From: Cellvibrio zantedeschiae
Lineage (GTDB): Bacteria > Pseudomonadota > Gammaproteobacteria > Pseudomonadales > Cellvibrionaceae
Direction: 5' to 3'
DNA: 64,000 nt
NCBI RefSeq assembly: GCF_014652535.1
Contig: NZ_BMYZ01000001.1
Coordinates: forward strand, 806,001 to 870,000
The notes below the pieces were generated by a model, which was not told the origin of the DNA, did no database searches, and saw only the letters and a program-made list of their open reading frames with translations. The translations under genes and the position numbers were made by a program. Below are positions 28,412-37,717 of this stretch, piece by piece (the stretch's first letter is position 1; every line of letters begins with the position of its first letter).

Positions 28412-28708
28412 TTGAAAGATCAGGAAGCAGGCATCCCCGCTGCATTAAAGGTAGTAGAATCTGCAGCGGCTTTAAATTGTCCGGTCAATTTAGAGGTCGA
28501 TGCGCGCCAGTTGGCTTGTCCATTACCCCTATTGAAAGCCAAGCAAGGCTTGCGCGCTTTAGCGGTGGGCGAGTTACTACGGGTTTGGTCGACTGATGCC
28601 GGGTCGCTCAAAGACTTCGTGTCTTTTGCGCATATAACAGGGCAGGTATTGGAAGGTTTTTACGGGCAAGACGGTTACTATTGCTTCCTTATACGTAAGC
28701 AATCTTAA
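28412..28708 (+). CDS. tusA: TusA/SirA-family sulfur carrier protein
   Basis: 98-residue TusA-like protein; the family carries persulfide sulfur for tRNA thiolation and molybdenum cofactor synthesis. The reactive cysteine is Cys36 in the CPxP motif (ARQLACPLPLLKAKQGL). The N-terminal ~25 residues extend beyond the usual start. The start appears to be TTG: an in-frame TAG lies two codons upstream (28406-28408) and there is no internal Met. It is divergent from bepA, with 225 bases between them in which I see no other feature. Confidence 0.85.
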   Translation: MKDQEAGIPAALKVVESAAALNCPVNLEVDARQLACPLPLLKAKQGLRALAVGELLRVWSTDAGSLKDFVSFAHITGQVLEGFYGQDGYYCFLIRKQS

Positions 28709-28768
28709 GCAGTTCGCTTCGGGTTTACAGAGATTATTTATGCTAAACGTTTCGTATTGGATGATTGG

Positions 28769-31654
28769 ATGCTGAAGTTGCCATTTAACTTTCGTTGGTG
28801 CCAGCATGCATTAGTTTTGTTCACCCTATTTATAGTCGCCTCTGCGCAGGCGCAACATTTGGCTGTCTCCAAAGTTTCCAATGTCATCAAAAGCGATAAC
28901 GATAATCGTGAATATCGTTATCTAACCCTCAGCAACAACCTACGTGTCTTGTTAATTTCAGATCCCGCTGCAGAGAAATCTGCCGCAGCTTTAAATATCC
29001 ACGTTGGCAGCCATCAAAACCCCAAAGAGCGTCCCGGCCTTGCGCACTTTTTAGAGCACATGCTGTTCCTGGGTACAGAAAAGTATCCCGCTGCAGATGA
29101 ATACCAGGAATTTATTAGCCAGCATGGTGGAAGCAATAACGCCTATACAGCTGCAGAAAATACTAATTACTTTTTTGATGTTGAGCATGCTTCGCTTGAG
29201 CCAGCTTTAGATCGCTTCGCACAATTTTTTATTTCGCCGTTGTTTGACGCAAGTTACATTGAGCATGAAAAAAATGCGGTAAATGCAGAATATCTTTCAA
29301 AGATAAGCGATGATGAACGTCGCGAATGGGATGTGTACCGCAGTATATTTAATCCAGAGCATCCCGCTGCAATTTTTGATGTGGGTAGTCTGGGTACTTT
29401 AGCTGACATGGACGGGCATAGTGTTCGTGATGATTTGTTAGCTTTCTACCAAAACTATTATTCTGCGAACCTGATGACTCTGGTCGTACTGGGTAATCGC
29501 AAGCTGGATGATTTGCAAAAAATAGTTGAGCCGCGCTTTGTGCAGGTGCCTAATAAAAATCGCTCTATTACGCAAAAATATCCCAACTTATTTATGCCAA
29601 AAAGTTTGCCAGCACGCGCAAGTTTAAAACCCTTGAAAGAGTTGCGCCAACTGACTTTGGCTTTTCCTGTGCCAAACTATGCGGATAAATACAAAACCAA
29701 ACCGTTAAATTACCTAGGCCATTTTTTAGGTAATGAATCATCGGGTAGTTTACTGGCGCTTTTGAAAAGCCTGGGCTGGGCAGAATCGCTCTCTGCTGGC
29801 GAGTTATATCGCAGCCGTCAAGATGCGCTTTTTGCGGTGACCATCCAACTTACCAAAGAAGGTGCTACCGCCAAAGATCAAATTGTTTCGGCCGTTTTTG
29901 ATTATTTGAAAATAATGTCTGCGCGAGGCATCTCTGAATGGCGGTTTGTGGAGATGCAACAAATCGCTGAAATTAATTTTCGTTTTCGCGATAAACCTGC
30001 CGCAATTGATTCTGTTATGGAGCTGTCACAAGCCATGCATGATTATCCCGCACAAGATGTGCTTTGGGGCGATTATGCGTATACAAAATTTGACGAAGAA
30101 TTGCTGAGACAGGCGCTGGGCTATTTGCGTAAAGATAATGTGTTTATATCATTGGTTGCGCCAGAGGCATCAACCGCTATTTCTTCCAGCTTTTATAATA
30201 CTGCCTATAGTGCTGCACAGGGCATCCCCGAGGTGCTTGAACTCAAACCTATGTATCACCAAAAACTCGGGTTGCCGGAGCGCAATATTTTTATTCCCAA
30301 AAACCTAGTGTTAAAAGCTCCTTCAATGCTTCCTGCATCAGATGGACAAGCCGGTAAAAACGTACCGGCACTACTGGTTAATAATGAAGATTTAAAGCTC
30401 TGGTTTTTACAGGACAGAAAATTCCGCTCACCCAAAGCTGAATTAAATTTCCGTTTTAAATTACCCGTGTTAAATAATTCTTTGGAAAATACTGCGCGCA
30501 CCCAGTTATTTGCAGCTTTGATTACAGATCAGCTCAATGAATACGCCTATCCCGCTAGCCTGGCTGGTTTGACGTTCAGCGTAAAAGCGAACTCTCGCGG
30601 ATTGGAAGTTAATGTTGCCGGCTATACCGATAAGCAAAGTTTGTTGATGAACAAGATCCTGGCTGCCATAGGGCAAGCCAGTTTTACTGAGGCCCGTTTT
30701 GAAACCTTAAAAGATGATTTGATTCGCGAATGGCGCAACGAAGATAAAAACTTGCCTTATGCTGTGCTCGCCAAAAAAGTACCTCGCTTACAGTATTTAC
30801 CTTATTGGGGATCAAAAGAATTTATTGATGTGCTGTATAAAACATCTTATGACCAGTTCAAACAATTTTCTTCTGAGTTATTGCGCGGTGCAAAACTGGA
30901 AACCTTGCTTTACGGCAATTTATATCCTCAAGATGCCATAAAGTTATCCGCCATCATTGAACATCAGTTGTTGAAAAAGCGTTCCAAACGTTTGCCGCAA
31001 TTGGCAAAAGTATTGCGCTCGGAAAATAAAGACAATAAATCCTGGTTGTACATTTATCCGTTAGAGCACAACGATCATGCAGTTGAATTATATGTTCAAG
31101 CTTTAGCCCCCTATATTGATGATGCTGCGCACATGAAATTGCTCACGCAAATTTTGGAGCCGCGTTTTTTTAATCAATTGCGAACTGAAAAACAGTTAGG
31201 TTATGTGGTTTCAGTGTTTCCCATGCCAATCAGAAATGTTGAAGGCAGTTTTTTTGTAGTGCAATCGCCTAATGTGTGTGCCACAGCATTGGTTGATGAA
31301 GTGAATAATTTTTTGTCTGCAAATGCAGCCAGCTTGACGGAAGGGTTCGCTGAAAATAAAGCTGCACTCTTATCAGAATTGCGCGAGCCTGCTTTGTCTT
31401 TAAATGAACAGTCAGAAAAATTCTGGCAAAGTATTTTATTAAATGACTATGAATTTACTCGTCAGCAAGATTTGATTAATGCAGTGAGTAAAATAACACC
31501 GGAATCTTTGCGCAAATATTATGAAGCCGCATTTTTGCAAAAAAATCGTCGTCTTTGGTTGTCGACAGAAAAATTAGACAACATGAAAGATTTTGATGTA
31601 ATTCAAAATGTTGCCGCCTACCAACAGAAACAACAAGGATACTTACAACAATAG
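28769..31654 (+). CDS. M16 insulinase-type zinc protease (pitrilysin-like)
   Basis: Secreted zinc protease of the pitrilysin/insulysin group, full length at about 961 aa. Signal peptide about 1-28 (ending AQA). The inverted zinc motif HFLEH (93-97) with the downstream EHEKNAVNAEY supplies the ligands. The rest follows the family's four-domain clam-shell layout, with the C-terminal block EKQLGYVVSVFPMPI seen in insulysins. The ATG at 28769 is preferred to an in-frame TTG at 28757. It is 60 bases after tusA and has its own terminator downstream. Expected location is the periplasm. Confidence 0.92.
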   Translation: MLKLPFNFRWCQHALVLFTLFIVASAQAQHLAVSKVSNVIKSDNDNREYRYLTLSNNLRVLLISDPAAEKSAAALNIHVGSHQNPKERPGLAHFLEHMLFLGTEKYPAADEYQEFISQHGGSNNAYTAAENTNYFFDVEHASLEPALDRFAQFFISPLFDASYIEHEKNAVNAEYLSKISDDERREWDVYRSIFNPEHPAAIFDVGSLGTLADMDGHSVRDDLLAFYQNYYSANLMTLVVLGNRKLDDLQKIVEPRFVQVPNKNRSITQKYPNLFMPKSLPARASLKPLKELRQLTLAFPVPNYADKYKTKPLNYLGHFLGNESSGSLLALLKSLGWAESLSAGELYRSRQDALFAVTIQLTKEGATAKDQIVSAVFDYLKIMSARGISEWRFVEMQQIAEINFRFRDKPAAIDSVMELSQAMHDYPAQDVLWGDYAYTKFDEELLRQALGYLRKDNVFISLVAPEASTAISSSFYNTAYSAAQGIPEVLELKPMYHQKLGLPERNIFIPKNLVLKAPSMLPASDGQAGKNVPALLVNNEDLKLWFLQDRKFRSPKAELNFRFKLPVLNNSLENTARTQLFAALITDQLNEYAYPASLAGLTFSVKANSRGLEVNVAGYTDKQSLLMNKILAAIGQASFTEARFETLKDDLIREWRNEDKNLPYAVLAKKVPRLQYLPYWGSKEFIDVLYKTSYDQFKQFSSELLRGAKLETLLYGNLYPQDAIKLSAIIEHQLLKKRSKRLPQLAKVLRSENKDNKSWLYIYPLEHNDHAVELYVQALAPYIDDAAHMKLLTQILEPRFFNQLRTEKQLGYVVSVFPMPIRNVEGSFFVVQSPNVCATALVDEVNNFLSANAASLTEGFAENKAALLSELREPALSLNEQSEKFWQSILLNDYEFTRQQDLINAVSKITPESLRKYYEAAFLQKNRRLWLSTEKLDNMKDFDVIQNVAAYQQKQQGYLQQ

Positions 31655-31672
31655 ATACGTATTGAATGCAAC

Positions 31673-31699
31673 AAAAATGCTAAATAATGGTGCATTTTT
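31673..31699 (+). terminator. Terminator-like hairpin after the M16 protease gene
   Basis: AAAAATGC pairs with GCATTTTT around an 11-base loop, followed by more T-rich sequence. A/T-rich and therefore weak. Confidence 0.5.
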
Positions 31700-31723
31700 A
31701 TTGTGATTTTTTATTTTTATTGC

Positions 31724-31753
31724 TTGGAGAATCCAAAAAAATTAGGTAATAAT
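31724..31753 (+). promoter_or_regulatory. Candidate promoter of a short transcript upstream of aceE
   Basis: TTGGAG (31724-31729) and AATAAT (31748-31753) are 18 bases apart. It would give a transcript of about 130 bases ending at the hairpin at 31852-31889. Speculative. Confidence 0.25.
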
Positions 31754-31851
31754 GCCAACCCTAATTTAAGTGACAGGATTTAGAGTTTATTTCTCACTTC
31801 TGCACCTTTATTGTGCCCGTCAGGTCGACACCCAAACGACTCAGGACTGGT

Positions 31852-31889
31852 AAAAAAACGCCATTTATGTAAGAATTCGGCGTTTTTTT
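31852..31889 (+). terminator. Strong terminator-like hairpin upstream of aceE
   Basis: AAAAAAACGCC pairs perfectly with GGCGTTTTTTT, loop of 16 bases. It lies 165 bases before the aceE start and about 200 bases after the protease stop, so it may terminate read-through, act as an attenuator of aceE, or end a small RNA. Confidence 0.75.
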
Positions 31890-32053
31890 AGTACAACCAC
31901 AAGGAATTCTTCGCCGCTAACCCAGCAATATCAATGCTTTCAGGGGCGTAGGGCGCGCGAATACCCCAGTTCCAATTCCTATATATAGATACTCTCTATA
32001 GACACTATCGCTAAGTAAATATGCGCCACAAGCGCATACCCGAGGAGATTTGA

Positions 32054-34705
32054 ATGCTACAAGATATCGATGCTATTGAAACCAAAGAATGGCTGGACGC
32101 CTTAAAGTCAGTTGTGCGACATGCCGGTAAGGATCGCGCAGCCGAATTACTCAAGACTCTGTCTGAATCTGCGGTTAACCAAGGCATTGAACAGCCTTCA
32201 TCTATTCGTACTCCCTATCGCAACACCATTCCCGTTGAGCAAGAAGTAGACTATCCGGGCGATTTGAAGATGGAGCGCAAAATTCGCTCAATTATCCGCT
32301 GGAACGCTATGGCTATGGTAATGAAGGCCAACGACAACGACGAAGGTCTTGGTGGCCATATCGCGTCTTTCGCATCATCTGCGACCTTATATGACGTAGC
32401 TTTTAACAATTTCTTCCGCGGTAACGATGGCGATGTGCCAGGTGACTTGGTGTATTTCCAAGGTCACGTTTCCCCCGGTATGTACGCGCGCTCTTATGTA
32501 GAAGGGCGTTTGAACGAATCCCATTTGGACAATTTCCGTCGCGAAGTCGATGGCGGTGGTTTGTCCTCTTACCCACACCCATGGTTGATGCCTGATTACT
32601 GGCAGTTCCCCACCGTATCTATGGGTTTGGGCCCAATCAAAGCAATTTATCAAGCACGTTTTAACCGTTATATGGAAGCCCGTGGTTTAACGCCAGTAAG
32701 CGACCGTAAAGTCTGGGCATTCCTGGGCGACGGTGAGTGTGATGAGCCAGAAAGCCTGGGTGCAATTTCTCTCGCTGCGCGTGAGAAGTTGGACAATCTG
32801 ATTTTCGTGATTAACTGTAACTTGCAGCGTTTGGACGGCCCGGTACGTGGCAACGGCAAAATCGTGCAAGAGCTTGAAGGTGTATTCCGTGGCGCAGGCT
32901 GGAACGTAGTTAAAGTTCTGTGGGGCGCTGGTTGGGATCGCTTGTTAGAGAAAGATAAAACTGGCTTGTTGCAAAAGCGCATGGACGAAGTTGTCGATGG
33001 CGAGATGCAAAACTACAAGGCCAACGGTGGTGCTTACACCCGTGAACACTTCTTCGGTAAATATCCTGAGCTGTTAGAGCTGGTTAGCGATATGACCGAC
33101 CAGGACATCCTTTACCTCGCACGCGGCGGTCACGACGTTAAGAAAGTGTATAACGCTTACCACAATGCCGTTAACACCAAAGGCCAGCCAACCGTAATTC
33201 TTGCCCAAACTGTTAAAGGTTACGGCATGGGTTCATCGGGCGAAGCTATCAACAAAACTCACTCGGCCAAGCATTTGGCGGTGGAAGATCTGAAGAAATT
33301 CCGCGATCGTTTCGAGTTGCCAATCAAAGATGAAGAATTGGAAGCGCTGCCGTACTACCGTCCAGCAGAAGACAGCCCTGAGATGCAATACATGCGCTCT
33401 CGCCGCCATACGCTGAAAGGCTATTTGCCATCGCGTAAAGCGGATTTCGATCCGGTTGTTGCACCGGCGTTAGAGGCTTTTGCTGCGCAGTTGAAGAGCA
33501 CAGGCGAGCGTGAAATCTCTACCACCATGAGTTTCGTGCGTATTCTGTCTTCTCTGGTGAAAGACAAGCAAATCGGTAAGCAAATTGTTCCAATCGTACC
33601 GGATGAAGCCCGTACTTTTGGTATGGAAGGTATGTTCAAAACCATCGGCATTTATTCATCCGAAGGCCAAAAATACACCCCGCACGACGCTGGCCAAATG
33701 ATGTCTTACCACGAATCTGCCACTGGCCAGATTTTGGAAGAAGGTATTAACGAAGCCGGTTCTATGGCTTCATGGATTGCTGCAGCAACTGCTTACAGCA
33801 ACTACCGCGTGCCCATGATTCCGTTCTACATCTACTACTCCATGTTCGGTTTCCAACGTATTGGTGACCTGGCGTGGGCGGCGGGCGATTCACAAGCGCG
33901 TGGTTTCTTGTTGGGCGCGACTGCTGGCCGTACTACATTGAACGGCGAAGGCTTGCAGCATCAGGATGGTCACAGCCACGTAATGGCAAATACCATTCCA
34001 AATTGCCGTACTTATGATCCAACTTACGCTTACGAATTGGCCGTTATCATTCAAGACGGTATCAAGCGCATGTATCAAGACAAAGAGAACGTGTTCTATT
34101 ACATCTCTTTGATGAACGAAAACTACCAACACCCAGACATGCCTGCCGGTGCTGAAGAAGGCATCGTTAAAGGTTTGTATCTGTTGGAACAAGGTACTGG
34201 CAAAGCGAAAAACCGCGTTCAATTGATGGGTGCGGGCACTATCCTGCGTGAAGTGCGTTTTGCTGCTGAAATCTTGCGTAAAGACTTCGACGTTGAAGCT
34301 GACGTATGGAGCGTAACCAGCGTGAACGAATTGACTCGCGATGGTCAGCGCGCTACCCGCTGGAATATGTTGAACCCGACTTCTGCTGCGCGTAAGCCAT
34401 ACATTACCCAACAGTTGGAAGGTCGTGACGGTCCATTTGTGATCGCTACCGACAACTTGAAAACCTACTCCGAGCAACTGCGTGCCTATGTTCCTGGCAC
34501 CTACACCGTGTTGGGTACCGAAGGTTTCGGTCGCAGTGATACTCGTACTCAATTGCGTCACTTCTTCGAAGTTAACCGTTACTTCGTGGTAGTTGCTGCA
34601 CTCAAATCTTTGGCAGACCAAGGCAAAATCAAGCCTGATGTAGTTGCCAAAGCGATTAAAAAGTTTGGCATTGATCCAAATAAAGTGGATCCAATGAGCG
34701 TCTAA
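32054..34705 (+). CDS. aceE: Pyruvate dehydrogenase E1 component (homodimeric)
   Basis: Thiamine-diphosphate-dependent E1 subunit that decarboxylates pyruvate and acetylates the lipoyl groups of E2. 883 aa, the length of the homodimeric gammaproteobacterial type. The thiamine diphosphate motif runs from GDGECDEPESLGAISLAAR to INCNLQRLDG; other blocks are GGHISFAS-like GGHIASFASSATLYDVAFN and the transketolase-like C-terminal half. A GAGGAG site precedes the ATG. It is followed 119 bases later by aceF. No PdhR-type regulator gene precedes it. Confidence 0.97.
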   Translation: MLQDIDAIETKEWLDALKSVVRHAGKDRAAELLKTLSESAVNQGIEQPSSIRTPYRNTIPVEQEVDYPGDLKMERKIRSIIRWNAMAMVMKANDNDEGLGGHIASFASSATLYDVAFNNFFRGNDGDVPGDLVYFQGHVSPGMYARSYVEGRLNESHLDNFRREVDGGGLSSYPHPWLMPDYWQFPTVSMGLGPIKAIYQARFNRYMEARGLTPVSDRKVWAFLGDGECDEPESLGAISLAAREKLDNLIFVINCNLQRLDGPVRGNGKIVQELEGVFRGAGWNVVKVLWGAGWDRLLEKDKTGLLQKRMDEVVDGEMQNYKANGGAYTREHFFGKYPELLELVSDMTDQDILYLARGGHDVKKVYNAYHNAVNTKGQPTVILAQTVKGYGMGSSGEAINKTHSAKHLAVEDLKKFRDRFELPIKDEELEALPYYRPAEDSPEMQYMRSRRHTLKGYLPSRKADFDPVVAPALEAFAAQLKSTGEREISTTMSFVRILSSLVKDKQIGKQIVPIVPDEARTFGMEGMFKTIGIYSSEGQKYTPHDAGQMMSYHESATGQILEEGINEAGSMASWIAAATAYSNYRVPMIPFYIYYSMFGFQRIGDLAWAAGDSQARGFLLGATAGRTTLNGEGLQHQDGHSHVMANTIPNCRTYDPTYAYELAVIIQDGIKRMYQDKENVFYYISLMNENYQHPDMPAGAEEGIVKGLYLLEQGTGKAKNRVQLMGAGTILREVRFAAEILRKDFDVEADVWSVTSVNELTRDGQRATRWNMLNPTSAARKPYITQQLEGRDGPFVIATDNLKTYSEQLRAYVPGTYTVLGTEGFGRSDTRTQLRHFFEVNRYFVVVAALKSLADQGKIKPDVVAKAIKKFGIDPNKVDPMSV

Positions 34706-34714
34706 AAACTGGCC

Positions 34715-34733
34715 GCCCTCCCAAAAGGAGGGC
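34715..34733 (+). terminator. Intercistronic hairpin between aceE and aceF
   Basis: GCCCTCC pairs with GGAGGGC around CAAAA, with only a weak T tract after it. It may reduce or stabilise read-through rather than end all transcripts. Confidence 0.55.
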
Positions 34734-34824
34734 TGCTCTGTTTTCAGGGCAAGGCATTTGTATCGAATACAATTTGATCGATTAAATGCTCTATATAAAG
34801 AGCAAATTTAAGTGAGGATAAACA

Positions 34825-36447
34825 GTGGCAATTCAAACAATTAAAGTCCCCGATATTGGTGGCGCAGAAGGCGTTGAAGTTATTGAGATTTCGGTAAAAG
34901 TAGGCGATGTAATCGCTGAAAATGATTCCATTCTTGTATTGGAAACCGACAAAGCTTCAATGGAAATCCCTGCCAGTGTGGGCGGTAAAGTTGTCGCTAT
35001 TAAAGTGAACCTTGGCGATAAAGTGTCTGAAGGCTCTGCCCTGATTGAAGTTGAAGCTGAAGGTGCGGGCGTCGCTACGTCTGCCGCAGCTCCAGCACCT
35101 GTTGCCGCACCCGCTGCCGCTCCTGCACCTCAGGCAGCTGCTCCCGCCGCAGCGCCAGCTGCGGCTTCATCAGAAGTTACCTTATCTGTGCCTGATATTG
35201 GCGGTGCAGAAGCGGTAGAGGTTATCGAAATCTCTGTAAAAGTTGGTGATGAAGTTGCCCAAGGTGATTCGTTGATTGTATTGGAAACAGACAAAGCCTC
35301 TATGGAAATTCCAGCAGAGACTGCCGGTAAAATCCTGAGTATCGCTGTGAAAGTAGGCGATAAAGTTTCTCAAGGTGCTGCAATTGCTGTAGTTGCCAGT
35401 GCTGGCGGTGCGCCTGCTCCGGCAGCAGCGCCAGCTACTGCCGCACCAGCTCCTGCAAAAGTTGAAGCTGCGCCAGCACCCGCTGCTGCGTCTACTCCAG
35501 CACCAAAAGCGGCTGCAGTTGAAGAAGTTGTTCAAACTGGCGATGTATACGCCGGTCCTGCTGTGCGCAAACTGGCTCGTCAGTTGGGTGTAGACCTTGG
35601 CAAAGTAAGTGGCTCAGGCCCACGCAGTCGTTTATTGAAAGATGACGTGCGTAATTATGTCAAGCCAATCGTTCAAGCTGCTCAATCTGGTGCTTCTTTC
35701 GGTGGTTCAGGTGTTCCTGCATTACCAGTGATTGATTACTCCAAGTTTGGCGAAATCGAAATCGTCAAAATGAGCAAAATCAAAAAACTGACTGCAGACG
35801 CCATGACCCGCAGCTGGTTGAACGTTCCGCGTATTACCCAATTCGACGATGCAGATATCACTGACCTCGAAGCTTTCCGCAACAGCATGAAAGCAGAAGC
35901 TGAAAAGCGCGGCAGCAAGTTGACTCCATTGCCATTCATTGTGAAAGCTGTTGCAGCTGCCTTGGTTGCTGAGCCTTCTTTCAATGTTTCTGTGCATCAA
36001 GACAACGAAAGCATTGTGCACAAAAAGTTTGTACATATTGGTATCGCAGTAGATACACCAAATGGTTTGTTGGTTCCTGTTGTTCGTAACGCCGATAAAA
36101 AAGGTTTGTTTGAACTGGCAGATGAAATCAATGTGCTAGCTAAAAAAGCACGTGAAGGCAAGTTGACTCCAGCCGAAATGCAAGGCGGTTGCTTCACCAT
36201 TTCCAGCCTTGGTGCTATGGGTGGTAATGGTTTTACACCAATGGTTTCTGCTCCAACTGAAGTAGGTATCCTCGGTGTATCTCGTGCGCAAATGAAACCT
36301 GTGTGGAACGGTAAAGAGTTTATTCCGCGCAACATGTTGCCACTGTCATTATCTTACGATCACCGCGCAGTAAACGGTGCCGACGCTGGCCGCTTTATGA
36401 CTTACTTGACCGGCGTAATTGGCGATTTGCGTCGTCTGTTGTTGTAA
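34825..36447 (+). CDS. aceF: Pyruvate dehydrogenase E2, dihydrolipoyl acetyltransferase
   Basis: E2 core of the pyruvate dehydrogenase complex. 540 aa, starting with GTG after a GAGGAT site. Two lipoyl domains (about 1-78 and 117-192), each with the ETDKASMEIPA motif (lipoylated Lys43 and Lys157); Ala/Pro-rich swinging linkers; a peripheral subunit-binding domain (about 243-280, GPAVRKLARQLGVDL); and the acetyltransferase domain to the end with the catalytic SYDHRAVNGADAGRF. No lpd (E3) gene follows; it must be elsewhere in the genome. Confidence 0.97.
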   Translation: MAIQTIKVPDIGGAEGVEVIEISVKVGDVIAENDSILVLETDKASMEIPASVGGKVVAIKVNLGDKVSEGSALIEVEAEGAGVATSAAAPAPVAAPAAAPAPQAAAPAAAPAAASSEVTLSVPDIGGAEAVEVIEISVKVGDEVAQGDSLIVLETDKASMEIPAETAGKILSIAVKVGDKVSQGAAIAVVASAGGAPAPAAAPATAAPAPAKVEAAPAPAAASTPAPKAAAVEEVVQTGDVYAGPAVRKLARQLGVDLGKVSGSGPRSRLLKDDVRNYVKPIVQAAQSGASFGGSGVPALPVIDYSKFGEIEIVKMSKIKKLTADAMTRSWLNVPRITQFDDADITDLEAFRNSMKAEAEKRGSKLTPLPFIVKAVAAALVAEPSFNVSVHQDNESIVHKKFVHIGIAVDTPNGLLVPVVRNADKKGLFELADEINVLAKKAREGKLTPAEMQGGCFTISSLGAMGGNGFTPMVSAPTEVGILGVSRAQMKPVWNGKEFIPRNMLPLSLSYDHRAVNGADAGRFMTYLTGVIGDLRRLLL

Positions 36448-36468
36448 TAGGTTTTAGGTAAGTTGTAT

Positions 36469-36495
36469 AAAAGGTCAGCACTGCTGGCCTTTTTT
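36469..36495 (+). terminator. Rho-independent terminator of aceF
   Basis: AAAAGGTCAGC pairs with GCTGGCCTTTT (one G-U pair) followed by T6, 22 bases after the aceF stop. Confidence 0.9.
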
Positions 36496-36517
36496 GTTTT
36501 TGCATTTTTGTTAAGAA

Positions 36518-36607
36518 GGGAGTCGTCATCCTCGCGTAGCGGGGATCCAGCTTTTGATTTTAGTCTGTTAACAACTGGATCCCCGCTACGCGAGGATGAC
36601 GACTCCC
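36518..36607. repeat. REPIN-like perfect 33-bp inverted repeat
   Basis: The arms 36518-36550 and 36575-36607 are perfect reverse complements over 33 bases, with a 24-base A/T-rich loop. Each arm also holds its own imperfect palindrome, ATCCTCGC-GTA-GCGGGGAT. Two REP-type units facing each other are the hallmark of REPINs and of related GTCATCC...GGGGATCC-type elements spread by RAYT transposases. No RAYT gene is in the window. Confidence 0.85.
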
Positions 36608-36688
36608 AAATAAGTTTGATTTACACTTTATAATTAAAAATAAAACATTCGACAGTGGTACTCATTCACCTTTAATGAGAGATTCACT

Positions 36689-37696
36689 ATGCAGTTAAAA
36701 AGTAAAACTAACTATTTTATTGTGATGTTCGCATTTCTAATAAGTGCATGCGCCACTCCAGTCATCACACACTTTGATGATCCAACCAACACCTACAACG
36801 CACAAACAACCTACCAAAAACTGAAAGGTGATTATCCGTTTATCACTATCGCCAGCACGACTTCACCAGCTACCGTCAAAGAAATTAAAAATATTACTTA
36901 CGTGCAATACGGTAACCGCGCAATGCAGTTGGATTTGTATCTGCCTAAGCCCTCCACGAAAAAATTAACGCCGGCGATTATCTTTGTTCACTGCGGCGGC
37001 TGGAAGCATGGCTATCGCGAAAACTTTACGCCTATGGCAGTCCGCATGGCGGAACAAGGTTATGCAGCGGCAACTATTTCTTATCGGCTATCGCCAGAAG
37101 CTCAGTATCCAGCTGCGATTTACGATGTAAAAGCGGCTGTACGTTGGTTGCGAATCCATGCCAAAAAATACGGAGTGGATGCACAACATGTCGCTATTGC
37201 TGGCGGTTCTGCGGGGGGACAAATTGCGAGTCTTGTGGGCGTAACTAACGACGAAGAAAAGTTCGATCCTCAAAGGAAATCCGGCAAGGTTTCTAGTGCG
37301 GTGCAAGCGATTATTAATATCGATGGTCTTTCAGACTTTACGTCCGAAACTGCATTGAAATACGAAGATGATCCCAAGAAAAATCCGTCGGCAGCGGGAG
37401 CGTGGTTTGGTGGGCGCTACTCAGAAAAAACTGAATTATGGAAAGAAGCTTCGCCGATTAATCACGTTTCAAAAAATACACCGCCCATTCTTTTTATTGG
37501 CAGTGCCCAAACACGATTCAGTGTGGGGCGAGAGGAAATGATTGCGAAGTTAAAGCCTCTTAGCGTGGATACGCAAGTGGTACTGCTACCAAACGCTCCG
37601 CATTCGTTTTGGATGTTTGATCCTTGGTTGGAACCTAGTGTGAAATCGACAGTGGAGTTTTTAAATAGCGAATTTAATTACGTGCCGCAGCGATAG
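36689..37696 (+). CDS. Alpha/beta-hydrolase lipoprotein (esterase/lipase-like)
   Basis: 335-residue exported lipoprotein; lipobox ISAC gives Cys21. The hydrolase domain (about 70-330) has the oxyanion motif VHCGGW (100-105, in place of the common HGGG), the nucleophile elbow GGSAGG with Ser174, and a C-terminal histidine in NAPHSFW. This pattern belongs to the HSL/BD-FAE-like group, which includes carbohydrate esterases; the substrate cannot be told. It lies downstream of the REPIN-like repeat and stands alone. Confidence 0.85.
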   Translation: MQLKSKTNYFIVMFAFLISACATPVITHFDDPTNTYNAQTTYQKLKGDYPFITIASTTSPATVKEIKNITYVQYGNRAMQLDLYLPKPSTKKLTPAIIFVHCGGWKHGYRENFTPMAVRMAEQGYAAATISYRLSPEAQYPAAIYDVKAAVRWLRIHAKKYGVDAQHVAIAGGSAGGQIASLVGVTNDEEKFDPQRKSGKVSSAVQAIINIDGLSDFTSETALKYEDDPKKNPSAAGAWFGGRYSEKTELWKEASPINHVSKNTPPILFIGSAQTRFSVGREEMIAKLKPLSVDTQVVLLPNAPHSFWMFDPWLEPSVKSTVEFLNSEFNYVPQR

Positions 37697-37717
37697 TGTC
37701 CGGAGTTTCTGTGCATG

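Larger units (their letters stand above)
31655..32053. other. 399-base intergenic region between protease gene and aceE
   Basis: It contains two hairpins with T tracts (listed separately), a candidate promoter and the ribosome binding site GAGGAG before aceE. No open reading frame of interest. A/T-rich sequence with TATATA near 31982 could supply the aceE promoter, but no convincing -35 was seen. Confidence 0.6.

Noticed and set aside
33890-34621. A 243-codon antisense frame opposite aceE
   Set aside because: It is a shadow of the highly biased codon use of aceE; it has no ribosome binding site and no recognisable domain.
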